In this document: in pieces, positions 41,562 to 50,338 of the stretch
Numbering within the stretch: position 1 is the first letter of the stretch
How the letters are laid out: each line of letters opens with the position of its first letter
NCBI GenBank assembly: GCA_029433155.1
Contig: JAQYTT010000001.1
Span: forward strand, 434,001 to 498,000
From: Lactobacillaceae bacterium L1_55_11
GTDB lineage: Bacteria > Bacillota > Bacilli > Lactobacillales > Lactobacillaceae
Reading direction: 5' to 3'
DNA length: 64,000 nt
The notes under the pieces: generated by a model
The model's database searches: none
What the model saw: only the letters and a program-made list of their open reading frames with translations
What the model was told of the DNA's origin: nothing
Position numbers and translations under genes: made by a program

Positions 41562-41939
41562 CTATTTAATCGTTAACTGACCGTGAAACATGTCCATACC
41601 GCAGGCCCAGGTGTAATCGCCGGGCTTGCTGGTATCGACTGAAACGGCAACTGACTTATCCTGTGGTAGGGCCTGGTTGATGCCAAAGTCCGAGAAGACC
41701 ACGTGGTCCAAGCAGCCCGATGGGTCAGTCCGCTTAAAATTCAGCGTCGCTGGGACTCCCTGCTTTAGGGTCACGTGTTCAGGCGTGTAGCCTCCATCGA
41801 CCAAGATATCAATCTCCTGCCGACCATCAGTAGCTTGGGCTTCCCCACTGCTGACCTGGTGCTTACCAAAGAACCACCAGAGAATAAAGGCCACCAGGGC
41901 CAAGCCGGCCACTAAAACTGTCATTTTACTTAAATCCAT
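41562..41939 (-). CDS. Membrane-anchored cupredoxin (CupA-like)
   Basis: A 125-residue protein: N-terminal membrane helix (MTVLVAGLALVAFILWWFF), then a cupredoxin domain with SGCLDHVVFSDFG and ACGMDMFHG, giving Cys, Cys and Met ligands. Size, topology and operon place match streptococcal CupA, a Cu(I) chaperone for CopA. ATG 41939 has AAAGGAG six bases upstream; an ATG two codons earlier abuts the site. Confidence 0.83.
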   Translation of the reverse strand: MDLSKMTVLVAGLALVAFILWWFFGKHQVSSGEAQATDGRQEIDILVDGGYTPEHVTLKQGVPATLNFKRTDPSGCLDHVVFSDFGINQALPQDKSVAVSVDTSKPGDYTWACGMDMFHGQLTIK

Positions 41940-41957
41940 GCTCATCTCCTTTCGAAT

Positions 41958-42401
41958 TTAATGATGATGCCCATTAGGACCGCATCCCTCGTCACCATCC
42001 GTTGCTAAGCAGTGGCAGACTACCTGTTCCGGCGCATCGGCCTGACGTTCATCCAAAATGGCCCGAATGTTAGCAATATCTTGCTGACTAAGGGGCTGAG
42101 TCTTAACCAGCTCCGTCAGCAAGGGTCCTTTGTAGGCGTCACAGACCGAATCAAAGAGCCGGTCGGCGCCGTCATCTGCCGCCACCTCTTCAGAAATCCG
42201 CGGCACGTAAGTGAAGACCTTCTGGGACTGGTCAACGGCGAGGACGCCTTTATCAGTCAGCCGTCGAATTAGGGTCTTAATCGTTGAGGCCGACCAGTCA
42301 TGACTGGCCTGGGCGTTTTCAATGATTTCACGGCTAGTCGCCTTCCGCTTGGTCCAAATAATGCGCATCACCGCGCGTTCAGTATCCGTAATATTAACCA
42401 T
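41958..42401 (-). CDS. copY: CopY/TcrY family copper-responsive repressor
   Basis: A 147-residue BlaI/MecI-type winged-helix repressor (TDTERAVMRIIWTKRKATSREII... STIKTLIRRLTDKGVL). The C-terminal metal site is altered: VVCHCLATDGDEGCGPNGHHH holds CxC and one further Cys plus three His, instead of the classical CxC...CxC. ATG 42401 follows GAGGAG; the ORF extends upstream through the cop boxes, which cannot be coding. First gene of the operon copY-cupredoxins-copA. Confidence 0.92.
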   Translation of the reverse strand: MVNITDTERAVMRIIWTKRKATSREIIENAQASHDWSASTIKTLIRRLTDKGVLAVDQSQKVFTYVPRISEEVAADDGADRLFDSVCDAYKGPLLTELVKTQPLSQQDIANIRAILDERQADAPEQVVCHCLATDGDEGCGPNGHHH

Positions 42402-42422
42402 GGTTACTCCTCGATTAATTTG

Positions 42423-42477
42423 GTTTACATTTGTAAACAACACCGTTAGTTTAAACCGCTGGTTTACATTTGTAAAC
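42423..42477 (-). promoter_or_regulatory. cop operon promoter with two cop boxes
   Basis: Two identical 16-base palindromes GTTTACATTTGTAAAC (42423-42438, 42462-42477) each contain the CopY site TACAnnTGTA. The minus-strand -35 TTTACA (42471-42476) lies in one box, and the -10 TAAACT (42448-42453) is 17 bases further. Confidence 0.93.
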
Positions 42478-42487
42478 CCTAAAATCA

Positions 42488-42521
42488 TAAAAAACCGCCA
42501 ATTTTTACGAATTGGCGGTTC
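42488..42521 (-). terminator. Terminator of the butanediol dehydrogenase gene
   Basis: AACCGCCAATT/AATTGGCGGTT stem with a T run on the minus strand. Confidence 0.88.
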
Positions 42522-42525
42522 TTGT

Positions 42526-43578
42526 TTATGCTTCGGGCTGTAGATCAATCAAAATCTTAGCCTGGGACTTATCCTGGGTCAAAGCATTAAAGCCCCGGTC
42601 AACAATGTCATCCAAGGAAATTTCATCGGTAATGACCGGTTCCACGTTAATCTGGCCGCTGCTGACCAGGTCAACGGTTTGCTGGAAGCTTTCCCGGGAG
42701 TAAGCAATCGTGGTCGCCACCTTTACCCCGGAATTCATCAACTGCATGGGATCAAAGGTAATCGGCTTAGCAAAAATCGAAACGATGACCATCGTTCCCC
42801 GAGGACGGGTGGCATCAATGGCCTGTTCAAAGGTCTTTTGGACACCGGCAACTTCAAAGGTCGCATCAGCCCCGCCGGGAATCAGTTCATGGATGGCCGC
42901 GATGGTGTCGTCCACCTGACTGGGATTGATAACATCCGTGGCCCCCATCTGCTGGGCCTTTTCCAAGCGGACATCAGACAGGTCAACGACCACAATCTTG
43001 GTAGCGCCAGCAGCCTTAGCTGCTGCAGCAACTAAGACACCGATTGGGCCAGCACCAAAAATGACCACCTTCTGACCAAACTTTAAGTCGGCCTCTTTAA
43101 TGGCTTGCACGGCAACAGCCGTGGGTTCAATCGTGGCAGCTAAACGGAGCGAGAAGTCAGCTGGCAATGGATATAAGTTCTTTTCGGGAACGTTCACATA
43201 GGGCGCAAAGCCACCATCAGTGCTCAAACCAATGAAGCTGTAACCATCATAAACATCAACGTCGTCGGCCAGGCGGCCCTTGGTGATGGTCGGGTTAACC
43301 GAAACATGGTCACCGACCTGGTAGTCTTTGACGTTCTTACCCACCTTCGATACTACGCCCGAGAACTCGTGGCCCATAGTTAAGGGCGCCTGCCCTTGGG
43401 TCAGTTCATCGGCGGCTTCGACCGGGATAAACACCGGTCCTTCCAGGTACTCGTGCAAGTCGCTGCCACAAATACCGGCATAAGCGACCTTGACCTGGAC
43501 CTCGTCAGGTCCGACCGGTTTCTGATCAACCTCTTCCACGCGTACATCTTTCACACCGTGCCATACTGCTGCTTTCAT
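42526..43578 (-). CDS. 2,3-butanediol dehydrogenase-type medium-chain dehydrogenase
   Basis: A 350-residue zinc-dependent NAD(H) oxidoreductase. The catalytic zinc ligands are in GICGSDLHEY and TMGHEFSG, and the cofactor loop is GAGPIGVL. The LHEYLEGPVFIP insertion and ATIEPTAVAVQA are typical of (R,R)- or (S,S)-butanediol dehydrogenases. The structural-zinc cysteine cluster expected near residues 95-115 is absent (NPTITKGRLADDVDVYDGYS). GGAGTATAACGAG precedes the ATG, a moderate site. Confidence 0.87.
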   Translation of the reverse strand: MKAAVWHGVKDVRVEEVDQKPVGPDEVQVKVAYAGICGSDLHEYLEGPVFIPVEAADELTQGQAPLTMGHEFSGVVSKVGKNVKDYQVGDHVSVNPTITKGRLADDVDVYDGYSFIGLSTDGGFAPYVNVPEKNLYPLPADFSLRLAATIEPTAVAVQAIKEADLKFGQKVVIFGAGPIGVLVAAAAKAAGATKIVVVDLSDVRLEKAQQMGATDVINPSQVDDTIAAIHELIPGGADATFEVAGVQKTFEQAIDATRPRGTMVIVSIFAKPITFDPMQLMNSGVKVATTIAYSRESFQQTVDLVSSGQINVEPVITDEISLDDIVDRGFNALTQDKSQAKILIDLQPEA

Positions 43579-43700
43579 CTCGTTATACTCCTACTCGTTA
43601 TTAGTAAATTTAGTTTGTGAATATAATCTCATGAGACAACTTAAGTATAGCACGTATTTTCTTTTTGTGTAGTAAATCACAATTAAATTTTATTGGACCG

Positions 43701-45059
43701 TCATCCTTTCTGGCTACCACTAAGCCTAATCAATAAACCACTTAGAAAACCGACAGCCGTATAAATAATTAAGCCGGCCATAATCATAAAATAAAGCGTC
43801 TTCACGTTAGTAATCGTGCTGGTCATCATCACAATCAGGGCAATCCCAAAGGGACCGCCCAACTGGTGCATAGTGTTGGTCACCCCACTGGCAGCGCCGG
43901 ACAAGTCTGGAGAAATCCCCTGCACACCGGCATAAGTCAGTGGTGCCAGGAGGCAGCCGGCTCCCAGGCCAATCAGAATCATGGGCACTTCAACCGCGCC
44001 AATGAAGTTGTGAGCATTGGGCAGCCCAACTAAGGTTAATAAGCTACCAACTAACATCAAACCTTGACCAAGATTAATTTTAGCTTGGTAACCCATTCGC
44101 AACCTTCCTTGACCAAAGGCAGCTACCGTTTGCGCCAAGGTTAGGGTCAAAAAAGTCAAACCGGCTTGCAGGGGGGTAAAACCGAGCAATTTATAAAGTA
44201 GCTGCGGTAACAGGAACCAGTAGGACATCATGAACATCATGAAGATAAAGCGACCCAGGTATGATCCGGAACGGATCCTGCTTTTAAATAAGACTAAGGG
44301 CATCAACGGGTTAGGTTTACGACTTTCGTGAAAAAGGAAAATAACCAGCAACACCAGGCTCAGTGCAAAAACCAGCGTTTCCCGTTCCACCACACCATAA
44401 ACAAAGCTGCCCGCGGTTAGAATCGACAACATGGCACCGACACCGTCTAATTTCCCCTGGCTAACTGGCCGTTTACCCACCACATAGTAAGCAGACATCA
44501 CTAGTAATATCAGGGCATAGGGAACATTAATCAAAAAGCCAGCCTCCCAACCGATTAGTGTTGAAAAGAACCCGCCAACTAACAGACCCACGCTAGAGCC
44601 AACCGCGGCGGTGATGCCGTAGTAAGCAATCGCCTTGGACCGTTGTTCTCCCTGATAGTTGTCCAGCAGAATCGCCAATGAATTGGGCGCAATGATTGCT
44701 GCCCCGATTCCTTGGATGGCACGGGCCGTGATTATTTGGGCAGCATTGACCGACAATCCTACTGCCAGCGAACTGAGACCAAAAATGAGCAACCCCACCA
44801 AAAAAATACGTTTACGGCCAATAAAGTCCCCCAAACGACCAGCAAATAAAAGCAAGCTACCAAAGGTAATGGTGTAGGCATTGGTTACCCAGGACAGGGC
44901 CACCGGCCCCATGTGCAGCCCCTGACTAATGGCGGTGGCACTGGTGGCCACAATCGAATTATCAATTAAAATCAGAGCATAGGACAGTAGTACGATGGGT
45001 AGAATCATGCCAAATTTAGGTTGATTTTGCCCAGATGGTACTGGTTTTCCGTTATTCAT
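43701..45059 (-). CDS. MFS transporter (DHA2 family) under a tryptophan T-box
   Basis: A 452-residue transporter with twelve to fourteen hydrophobic helices. LIDNSIVATSATAISQ is the D1 region, GRLGDFIGRKR is motif A, and AVGSSVGLLVGG is motif C. By sequence it would be called a drug exporter, but its leader is a T-box whose specifier reads TGG. The natural substrate is therefore probably tryptophan or an indole or aromatic relative (inference). GAGGAGG precedes the ATG. Confidence 0.87.
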   Translation of the reverse strand: MNNGKPVPSGQNQPKFGMILPIVLLSYALILIDNSIVATSATAISQGLHMGPVALSWVTNAYTITFGSLLLFAGRLGDFIGRKRIFLVGLLIFGLSSLAVGLSVNAAQIITARAIQGIGAAIIAPNSLAILLDNYQGEQRSKAIAYYGITAAVGSSVGLLVGGFFSTLIGWEAGFLINVPYALILLVMSAYYVVGKRPVSQGKLDGVGAMLSILTAGSFVYGVVERETLVFALSLVLLVIFLFHESRKPNPLMPLVLFKSRIRSGSYLGRFIFMMFMMSYWFLLPQLLYKLLGFTPLQAGLTFLTLTLAQTVAAFGQGRLRMGYQAKINLGQGLMLVGSLLTLVGLPNAHNFIGAVEVPMILIGLGAGCLLAPLTYAGVQGISPDLSGAASGVTNTMHQLGGPFGIALIVMMTSTITNVKTLYFMIMAGLIIYTAVGFLSGLLIRLSGSQKG

Positions 45060-45132
45060 GCTATTCCTCCTCTGGGCAAAAAAATGGTTGCCTGCCCGTT
45101 TTTTGATCCTATATGAATTTAAAGAACGAAAA

Positions 45133-45430
45133 AACCGTCCTCAACTTAAAAGTTAAGGACGGTTAAACCGCGGTGCCACCTTGGTTCAATTAATCAGACC
45201 AACGCCAAAAAGCCCCAGTCAAATTAATCGCAACTTAAATCCTGCCAACACAGGACCGCTAACTGACGTATAGCAAGACGTTTGCGGGTACTCTTGTATA
45301 ACAATTTGCCACAACCCTCAGCGGTCCATTTGCCAACCTGCTTTCGGTCTGGCTCTCACCCTCCCAGACTCTCTTTGCGCGCACAATTGGTTTGATCTCC
45401 GCTTCACCGGTTTCTACGATTCATATATTG
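45133..45430 (-). promoter_or_regulatory. T-box riboswitch, tryptophan type
   Basis: Minus strand: Stem I base AGCGG/CCGCT, apical GGTGAGAGCC, and specifier loop AAA-TGG-A (TGG at 45326-45328). The T-box motif AAGGTGGCACCGCGG is at 45168-45182, and the terminator AACCGTCCT/AGGACGGTT at 45133-45164. The variable base in TGGC is C, which pairs with a G discriminator as in tRNA-Trp. The same aaNNNr context gives CAC in the his T-box and ATG in the met T-box of this window. Confidence 0.88.
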
Positions 45431-45435
45431 TTTAA

Positions 45436-45464
45436 TTTATAACAAAAGCATTTTTCTTTGTCAA
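45436..45464 (-). promoter_or_regulatory. Promoter of the Trp T-box transcript
   Basis: TTGACA (45459-45464), 17 bases, TATAAA (45436-45441). Confidence 0.8.
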
Positions 45465-45486
45465 CGCTCACTTATTTTTAATTAAA

Positions 45487-45514
45487 ATAAAAACCGCCGC
45501 ATTGCGGTGGCTTT
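45487..45514 (-). terminator. Terminator of the small-protein gene
   Basis: CCACCGCA/TGCGGCGG stem with one mismatch and a T run on the minus strand. Confidence 0.8.
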
Positions 45515-45522
45515 TCAATCAA

Positions 45523-45708
45523 TTAGTTATTACGCTTCAGGCTAGCCAGCATCATGTCATAAACGTTGTTGTAGGTCTTAATCGCCTCTTCAACGTCGAC
45601 GTTGATGCTGTCCTGTTTCTCGTTGGAATTGTTCTTAATGAAGTAATCCATGATGCTCTTGGAAACCTGCATAGCAAAATCATGGGCGCGTTCTTCTTCG
45701 GTAAGCAT
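45523..45708 (-). CDS. Small protein of unknown function
   Basis: A 61-residue, acidic, helical protein (MLTEEERAHDFAMQVSKSIMDYF...VDVEEAIKTYNNVYDMMLASLK). No recognised domain. ATG 45708 has AAAGG seven bases upstream; in-frame ATGs at 45714 and 45738 lack spacing. It has its own terminator and lies after hisC without clear operon membership. Confidence 0.65.
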   Translation of the reverse strand: MLTEEERAHDFAMQVSKSIMDYFIKNNSNEKQDSINVDVEEAIKTYNNVYDMMLASLKRNN

Positions 45709-45874
45709 AGGCATTCCTTTCTTGGGGTTCAGTATCAAATGTTTCTTAAATAATTTACTAGCTCCAGTATAACAAATTTAAGAAATTTAACGACGACGCC
45801 CCTTTAGGAGAATCCCGCGAAAAGCCCATGGATACGGTCACTATTGTCGAATTTGTCAATTTGATGACTTTTGC

Positions 45875-46951
45875 TTACTTACCTAAGATTTCCTTCAAGG
45901 CCGCCTGCAGGCCGGCGTTCTCGGCGGGCGTACCCAGGGCAATCCGGACCCAACTTGGGCTGGAACTGCTTTTAATCTGGTAGCCGCGCTCTAGGAGTTG
46001 CTGACCAACCTTGGGGGCATCCCCCACATCCAACCAGACAAAGTTTGCCTGGGAATCGTAAAAGGGAATTTGATTGTCAGTCAAAAAGTTCTGGAACTTG
46101 TCCCGTTCAGTCCAAACATCACTGACCACCTGTTTTAGGTAGTCCTGGTCTTGGACCGCCGCCGTTCCGGCCGCCATCTGCAAGTTAGAAAGGTTATAAG
46201 GCAGGCGGACGGCCTGCATGGCCGTATAGAGCGGATCTTGCATGATGCCATAGCCCACCCGGACATTGGCCAGGCCATAAGCCTTTGACAAGGTCCGCAG
46301 CACGACCAAGTTGGGATACCGGGCTACCAGGGGGGCCACCGTCTTATTAGCATCTTTGACAAAGTCAAAGTAGGCCTCATCGACGACCAGGACCACGTCA
46401 TCTGGCAGGTCCTCTAAGAAGGCCTGAATCTTAGCGACTGGCTCAAAGACCCCGGTTGGATTGTTGGGATTGGCCAGCCAAACCATTTCAGTTTGGTCGT
46501 CAACGGCGTCCCGGAGGGCCTTAAAGTCGATGTGCCCATTATCCGGATTAACCGGCACCTTTTTAGTCGTAACCTGCTCAATGTCACCGTGAATGCCATA
46601 CTCCCCAAAGGTCGGATCCGGGACAACCATGTTGCTGCCGGGGGTTAGGACAACCCGGGTAAGGAGCTGAATCAGTTCATCGGCACCCACACCTAGAACC
46701 AAGTTATCGGCCGGTACCTGGTTTAAATCAGCCAGGGCTTGCCGCAAGACCGTTGCCTGCCCGTCTGGGTAGTAATTTAGGTCAAGGTCCTCTAGTGCCG
46801 TCCGGAGGGCAGCTTTCACCTTGGGCGAAGGGCCAGCCACGGATTCATTGGCCGAGAGCCGGGCCAGGTGGTCTAAGTGATAACGGTCCTTAACGGCTTC
46901 GATTGGCGTTTCAGCCTGGTAGGCCTCTAACTTGCGCACGCTATCTTTCAT
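45875..46951 (-). CDS. hisC: Histidinol-phosphate aminotransferase
   Basis: A fold-type I PLP aminotransferase of 358 residues that makes histidinol phosphate. LSANES at the start, YPDGQATVLR, NPNNPTG, VVDEAYFDF and the PLP lysine in TLSKAYGLANVRVGYG are all present, with the arginine in WVRIALGTP. ATG 46951 follows AGGAGG. It is the last gene of the his operon, 14 bases behind hisE. Confidence 0.94.
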   Translation of the reverse strand: MKDSVRKLEAYQAETPIEAVKDRYHLDHLARLSANESVAGPSPKVKAALRTALEDLDLNYYPDGQATVLRQALADLNQVPADNLVLGVGADELIQLLTRVVLTPGSNMVVPDPTFGEYGIHGDIEQVTTKKVPVNPDNGHIDFKALRDAVDDQTEMVWLANPNNPTGVFEPVAKIQAFLEDLPDDVVLVVDEAYFDFVKDANKTVAPLVARYPNLVVLRTLSKAYGLANVRVGYGIMQDPLYTAMQAVRLPYNLSNLQMAAGTAAVQDQDYLKQVVSDVWTERDKFQNFLTDNQIPFYDSQANFVWLDVGDAPKVGQQLLERGYQIKSSSSPSWVRIALGTPAENAGLQAALKEILGK

Positions 46952-46965
46952 CGCCAACCTCCTGT

Positions 46966-47286
46966 TTAAGAACGCCAGTCTGCCCGCTCGTGTAAGCGGG
47001 ACTGCTTACCAACCCGACGGCCCAACTCAGCCTTAATATCATCGATGCTAACGCCCTGGTTAGCTAAGAGAACCATCAGGTGAAAGAGCAGGTCCGCCGT
47101 TTCATAGGTCAGTTCCCCGTTATTGTTCTTAGAAGCCACAATCACTTCGGTACTCTCCTCGCCGACCTTCTTTAAAATCTTATCCAGGCCCTGGGTGTAG
47201 AGATAGTCGGTATAGGATCCTTCGACGGGGTTCTCCTTGCGCTCCTTGGCCTGTGCATATAGTTCTTCAATCGTTTGTTCTGCCAT
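46966..47286 (-). CDS. hisE: Phosphoribosyl-ATP pyrophosphatase
   Basis: Second step of histidine synthesis. A 106-residue all-helical MazG-like protein with YLYTQGLDKILKKVGEESTEVIVASKN (metal-binding EExxE) and YETADLLFHLMVLL. It is encoded separately from hisI, whereas the two are fused in many bacteria. It starts 27 bases after the hisI stop. Confidence 0.94.
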   Translation of the reverse strand: MAEQTIEELYAQAKERKENPVEGSYTDYLYTQGLDKILKKVGEESTEVIVASKNNNGELTYETADLLFHLMVLLANQGVSIDDIKAELGRRVGKQSRLHERADWRS

Positions 47287-47313
47287 GCTTATTCCCCTTC
47301 TTTGACTTGATTA

Positions 47314-47649
47314 CTATTTTTCAACTGGATTAAAAAAGCAACTCCTAGCACCGGTGTGACAGGCCGGTCCCGCTGGCTTAACCCGGATTAGGACCGTGTC
47401 CCGGTCACAGTCCAGGGTCATGCTGACCACTGTCTGAGTATTGCCCGAGGTTGCGCCCTTGTGCCATAGTTCTTGACGTCCCCGGGACCAGAACCAGGTC
47501 TGGCCACTTTCCAAGGTGCGGGCATAACTGTCCGCATTCATGTAGGCCAGCATCAAGACATCCCCACTGTCATCATCGACGACAATGGCTGGAATCAGAC
47601 CGTCTTGGCCGGGCTTATTAAAATCGGGTTGCTGTGCTGACTGAGTCAT
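47314..47649 (-). CDS. hisI: Phosphoribosyl-AMP cyclohydrolase
   Basis: Third step of histidine synthesis. A 111-residue protein with [37 protein letters not shown] divided among the usual strands, the zinc/magnesium site DCDRD, and [13 protein letters not shown] overlap with hisF. Confidence 0.94.
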   Translation of the reverse strand: MTQSAQQPDFNKPGQDGLIPAIVVDDDSGDVLMLAYMNADSYARTLESGQTWFWSRGRQELWHKGATSGNTQTVVSMTLDCDRDTVLIRVKPAGPACHTGARSCFFNPVEK

Positions 47650-48410
47650 TGACGCACCTCCACATCGGCCTGGCTAAGGGCCTGCTTTAACTTTGGAATC
47701 GGGACGGTACCGTAGTGGAAAACCGAAGCGGCTAGGGCGGCATCGACTGGTGTTTTTTCAAACAGGTCGACAAAGTCTTGGACCTGACCGGCCCCGCCCG
47801 AAGCAATCAGTGGTAAATCAACGGCGGCAGCCAACTCTTGGTACAGACGCTGGTCATAGCCGTCCTGGTTACCATCGGCGTCAATACTGGTTACTAATAG
47901 TTCACCAGCACCCCGTTTTTGGAGTTCCTGGGCCCAGGCCACGGCATTCCAATCAGTGGGGACCTGACCGCCACTGACATAGACCCGGTAGAACTGGGCC
48001 TTGGGGTCCCACTTGGCATCAATGGCGCCGACAATTGCCTGGGAACCAAAAATCTTGGCGCCTTCAGTCACCAAATCCGGATTTTTAACGGCCGCTGAGT
48101 TCACAAAAATTTTATCAGCCCCGGCCGCAATCAACTGGGCCATCTCATCAGTGGTGCGAATGCCACCACCGACGGTGAGTGGGATAAAGACCGCCTGGGA
48201 GACCGCCTGGACCACGTCCATGATGGTCTTACGGCGCTCATTAGTGGCCGTGATGTCTAAGAAGACCAGTTCATCGGCCCCATCGGCTTCGTACTGCTTG
48301 GCCAGGGCGACCGGGTCACCGACCGCCTGGACATTTTCAAAGCTGATTCCCTTCACTACCTGACCGTCTTTAATGTCGAGGGCGGGAATAATTCGTTTTG
48401 CAAGGGTCAT
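47646..48410 (-). CDS. hisF: Imidazole glycerol phosphate synthase, cyclase subunit
   Basis: A 254-residue TIM barrel that uses ammonia from HisH to form IGP and AICAR. The catalytic aspartates are in [14 protein letters not shown] (about residue 11) and [12 protein letters not shown] (about residue 130). GGGIRT and ASGGAG are the phosphate loops. Overlaps hisA and hisI by four bases each. Confidence 0.95.
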   Translation of the reverse strand: MTLAKRIIPALDIKDGQVVKGISFENVQAVGDPVALAKQYEADGADELVFLDITATNERRKTIMDVVQAVSQAVFIPLTVGGGIRTTDEMAQLIAAGADKIFVNSAAVKNPDLVTEGAKIFGSQAIVGAIDAKWDPKAQFYRVYVSGGQVPTDWNAVAWAQELQKRGAGELLVTSIDADGNQDGYDQRLYQELAAAVDLPLIASGGAGQVQDFVDLFEKTPVDAALAASVFHYGTVPIPKLKQALSQADVEVRQ

Positions 48411-49123
48411 CCATCTACCTCCCGCAACTGTGCTAGGGTTACATCCCCACTGTACAGGGCCCGACCGACAATTACGTCTTGGATGCCAGCGGCCTGTAGG
48501 TTTTTAATGTCTTGAATACTGCTAATCCCGCCACTGGCGATAATGTTCACCTGGGGGAAGCGGTCTTGCAGGTCGGCCAGCAACTTTATGTTGGGTCCAG
48601 CCAGGGTGCCGTCCTGACTGACATCCGTCACCACTACTTGGCGGGCACCTTGCTGGGTAACCTTATCAAGCACCTGGTCAAAGCTTTGTCCTGAACCTTC
48701 CTGCCAGCCAGCAATCATAACCTGACCGTCCCGACCATCGACTCCAACCACAATTTTCTCAGGACCGTACTGGTCTAAGGCGACCTGTAAAAATTCTGGG
48801 TCCTTAACTGCGGCCGATCCGATAATCACCCGGTCAATGCCGCTGGCTAAGTACTGCTGGACCTGGTCGAGGTTGCGGATGCCACCACCTAGTTCAATTT
48901 TCAGGTCAGTGGCGGCTCGAATTTCTTGGATAACCGGCAGGTTGACTGGCTGACCAGCCTTGGCCCCGTCCAAGTCAACCAGGTGCAAGTGGCCCAGTCC
49001 GGCTGATTCAATCAGCTGGGCCTGCTCCACCGGGCTGTGGTTAATCAAAGTGGCCTGCTGGTAGTCGCCCTGGTAAAGACGGACAGACTGACCATCTAAG
49101 AGATCAATGGCTGGAAAAATCAT
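48407..49123 (-). CDS. hisA: ProFAR isomerase
   Basis: A 238-residue TIM barrel catalysing the Amadori rearrangement. The catalytic Asp is in FPAIDLLDGQSVRLYQGDY and the second in VTDVSQDGTLAGPN. GGGIR and ASGGIS are the phosphate loops. Four-base overlaps with hisH and hisF. Confidence 0.95.
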   Translation of the reverse strand: MIFPAIDLLDGQSVRLYQGDYQQATLINHSPVEQAQLIESAGLGHLHLVDLDGAKAGQPVNLPVIQEIRAATDLKIELGGGIRNLDQVQQYLASGIDRVIIGSAAVKDPEFLQVALDQYGPEKIVVGVDGRDGQVMIAGWQEGSGQSFDQVLDKVTQQGARQVVVTDVSQDGTLAGPNIKLLADLQDRFPQVNIIASGGISSIQDIKNLQAAGIQDVIVGRALYSGDVTLAQLREVDG

Positions 49124-49737
49124 GCACCCACCACCATTTCTTTAAAGCGCTGCCACATGGCCAATCCCACCGGTCCTGATTTTTCCGGGTGGAACTGGGC
49201 ACCCATCACGTTGTCTTTAACGACCACACTGGGGACTTTAACCGAGCCGTAATCAACCCAGGCGGCGATGTACTGGGGGTCAGTCTGGGCGTAGTAACTG
49301 TGGACAAAGTAGGTGTACTGACCACTGATGGCCTCGGTAATGGGTAGGTCTTGGCTGACCTGGTTTTGGTTCCAGCCCATTTGCGGCACCTTATAGTCCA
49401 CCTGCTTAGGCAGGGCCACTACCTGACCAGGAATCAAGCCCAGCCCCTTGGTAGCCCCAAACTCACTGGAAGAATCAAAGAGAAGCTGCATGCCCAGACA
49501 GAGACCTAAGATTGGCTTACCGGTTTTGGCAAAGTCCTGGATGACTTTAACCAAACCAGCATCAGCCAATTTATCCATGGCCCTAGCAAAGGCACCCACC
49601 CCAGGGACAACCAGGCCATCCGCCTGACTAATCTCAGTGGGATCTTTAGTCACCACCGTGTCTAATCCAGTACTAGCGATGGCCTTGACCACGTTTTGAA
49701 TGTTACCCGCGCCATAATCTACAATTGCAATTTTCAT
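49120..49737 (-). CDS. hisH: Imidazole glycerol phosphate synthase, glutamine amidotransferase subunit
   Basis: A 205-residue class I amidotransferase. IVDYGAGNIQNV is the start, GVGAF holds the oxyanion strand, the nucleophile is the cysteine in LGLCLGMQLLF, and the His/Glu pair is in QFHPEKS. It works with HisF, encoded two genes on. It lies 13 bases after hisB. Confidence 0.95.
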   Translation of the reverse strand: MKIAIVDYGAGNIQNVVKAIASTGLDTVVTKDPTEISQADGLVVPGVGAFARAMDKLADAGLVKVIQDFAKTGKPILGLCLGMQLLFDSSSEFGATKGLGLIPGQVVALPKQVDYKVPQMGWNQNQVSQDLPITEAISGQYTYFVHSYYAQTDPQYIAAWVDYGSVKVPSVVVKDNVMGAQFHPEKSGPVGLAMWQRFKEMVVGA

Positions 49738-49750
49738 TAACTGACCTCCC

Positions 49751-50338
49751 TTATAGGCTGCCCTTAGTGGAATTAATGCCCTTAATTTCAGGGTTAATGG
49801 TCACGGCCTGGCGCATTGCCCGGCCGGCGGCCTTAAAAATACTCTCAATTTTGTGGTGGGTGTTACGCCCGTATAGGTTGGCAATGTGAACATTGGCCTG
49901 AACCTGGTCGGCAAAACCCTGCCAGAAATCTTCGACTACTTCGGTTTCCATCGTACCCAACTTGGGCGCCGTTAGTTCGGCGTCAAAGACTAGGTAGGAC
50001 CGACCTGACAAATCGACCACCACCCGGGTCAAGGCCTCATCCATGGGTACGAATTGGCAGCCATAACGTTCGATGCCGACCTTGTCGCCGAGGGCTTCCC
50101 GGAAAGCCTGTCCGAGCACGATACCGATATCCTCGGTGGTGTGGTGGCTATCAACGTACAGGTCCCCTTTGGCCTTAACGGTTAAGCCAAAGCGACCGTG
50201 CTTAGCAAAGAGCGTCAGCATGTGATCCAGGTAGCCAATCCCCGAATCAATGTCGATGGTACCTTGCTCATCTAAATTAAGACTGAGCTGGATTTGGGTT
50301 TCGGCGGTATTACGAGTAATTTCGGCACTACGCATCAT
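49751..50338 (-). CDS. hisB: Imidazoleglycerol-phosphate dehydratase
   Basis: A 195-residue manganese enzyme without the N-terminal phosphatase domain of the enteric HisB. The metal motifs are [19 protein letters not shown] and [20 protein letters not shown]. The start is ATGATG overlapping the hisD stop. The second ATG (50335) has better spacing from the AGGTGA site, so the true protein may be one residue shorter. Confidence 0.94.
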   Translation of the reverse strand: MMRSAEITRNTAETQIQLSLNLDEQGTIDIDSGIGYLDHMLTLFAKHGRFGLTVKAKGDLYVDSHHTTEDIGIVLGQAFREALGDKVGIERYGCQFVPMDEALTRVVVDLSGRSYLVFDAELTAPKLGTMETEVVEDFWQGFADQVQANVHIANLYGRNTHHKIESIFKAAGRAMRQAVTINPEIKGINSTKGSL

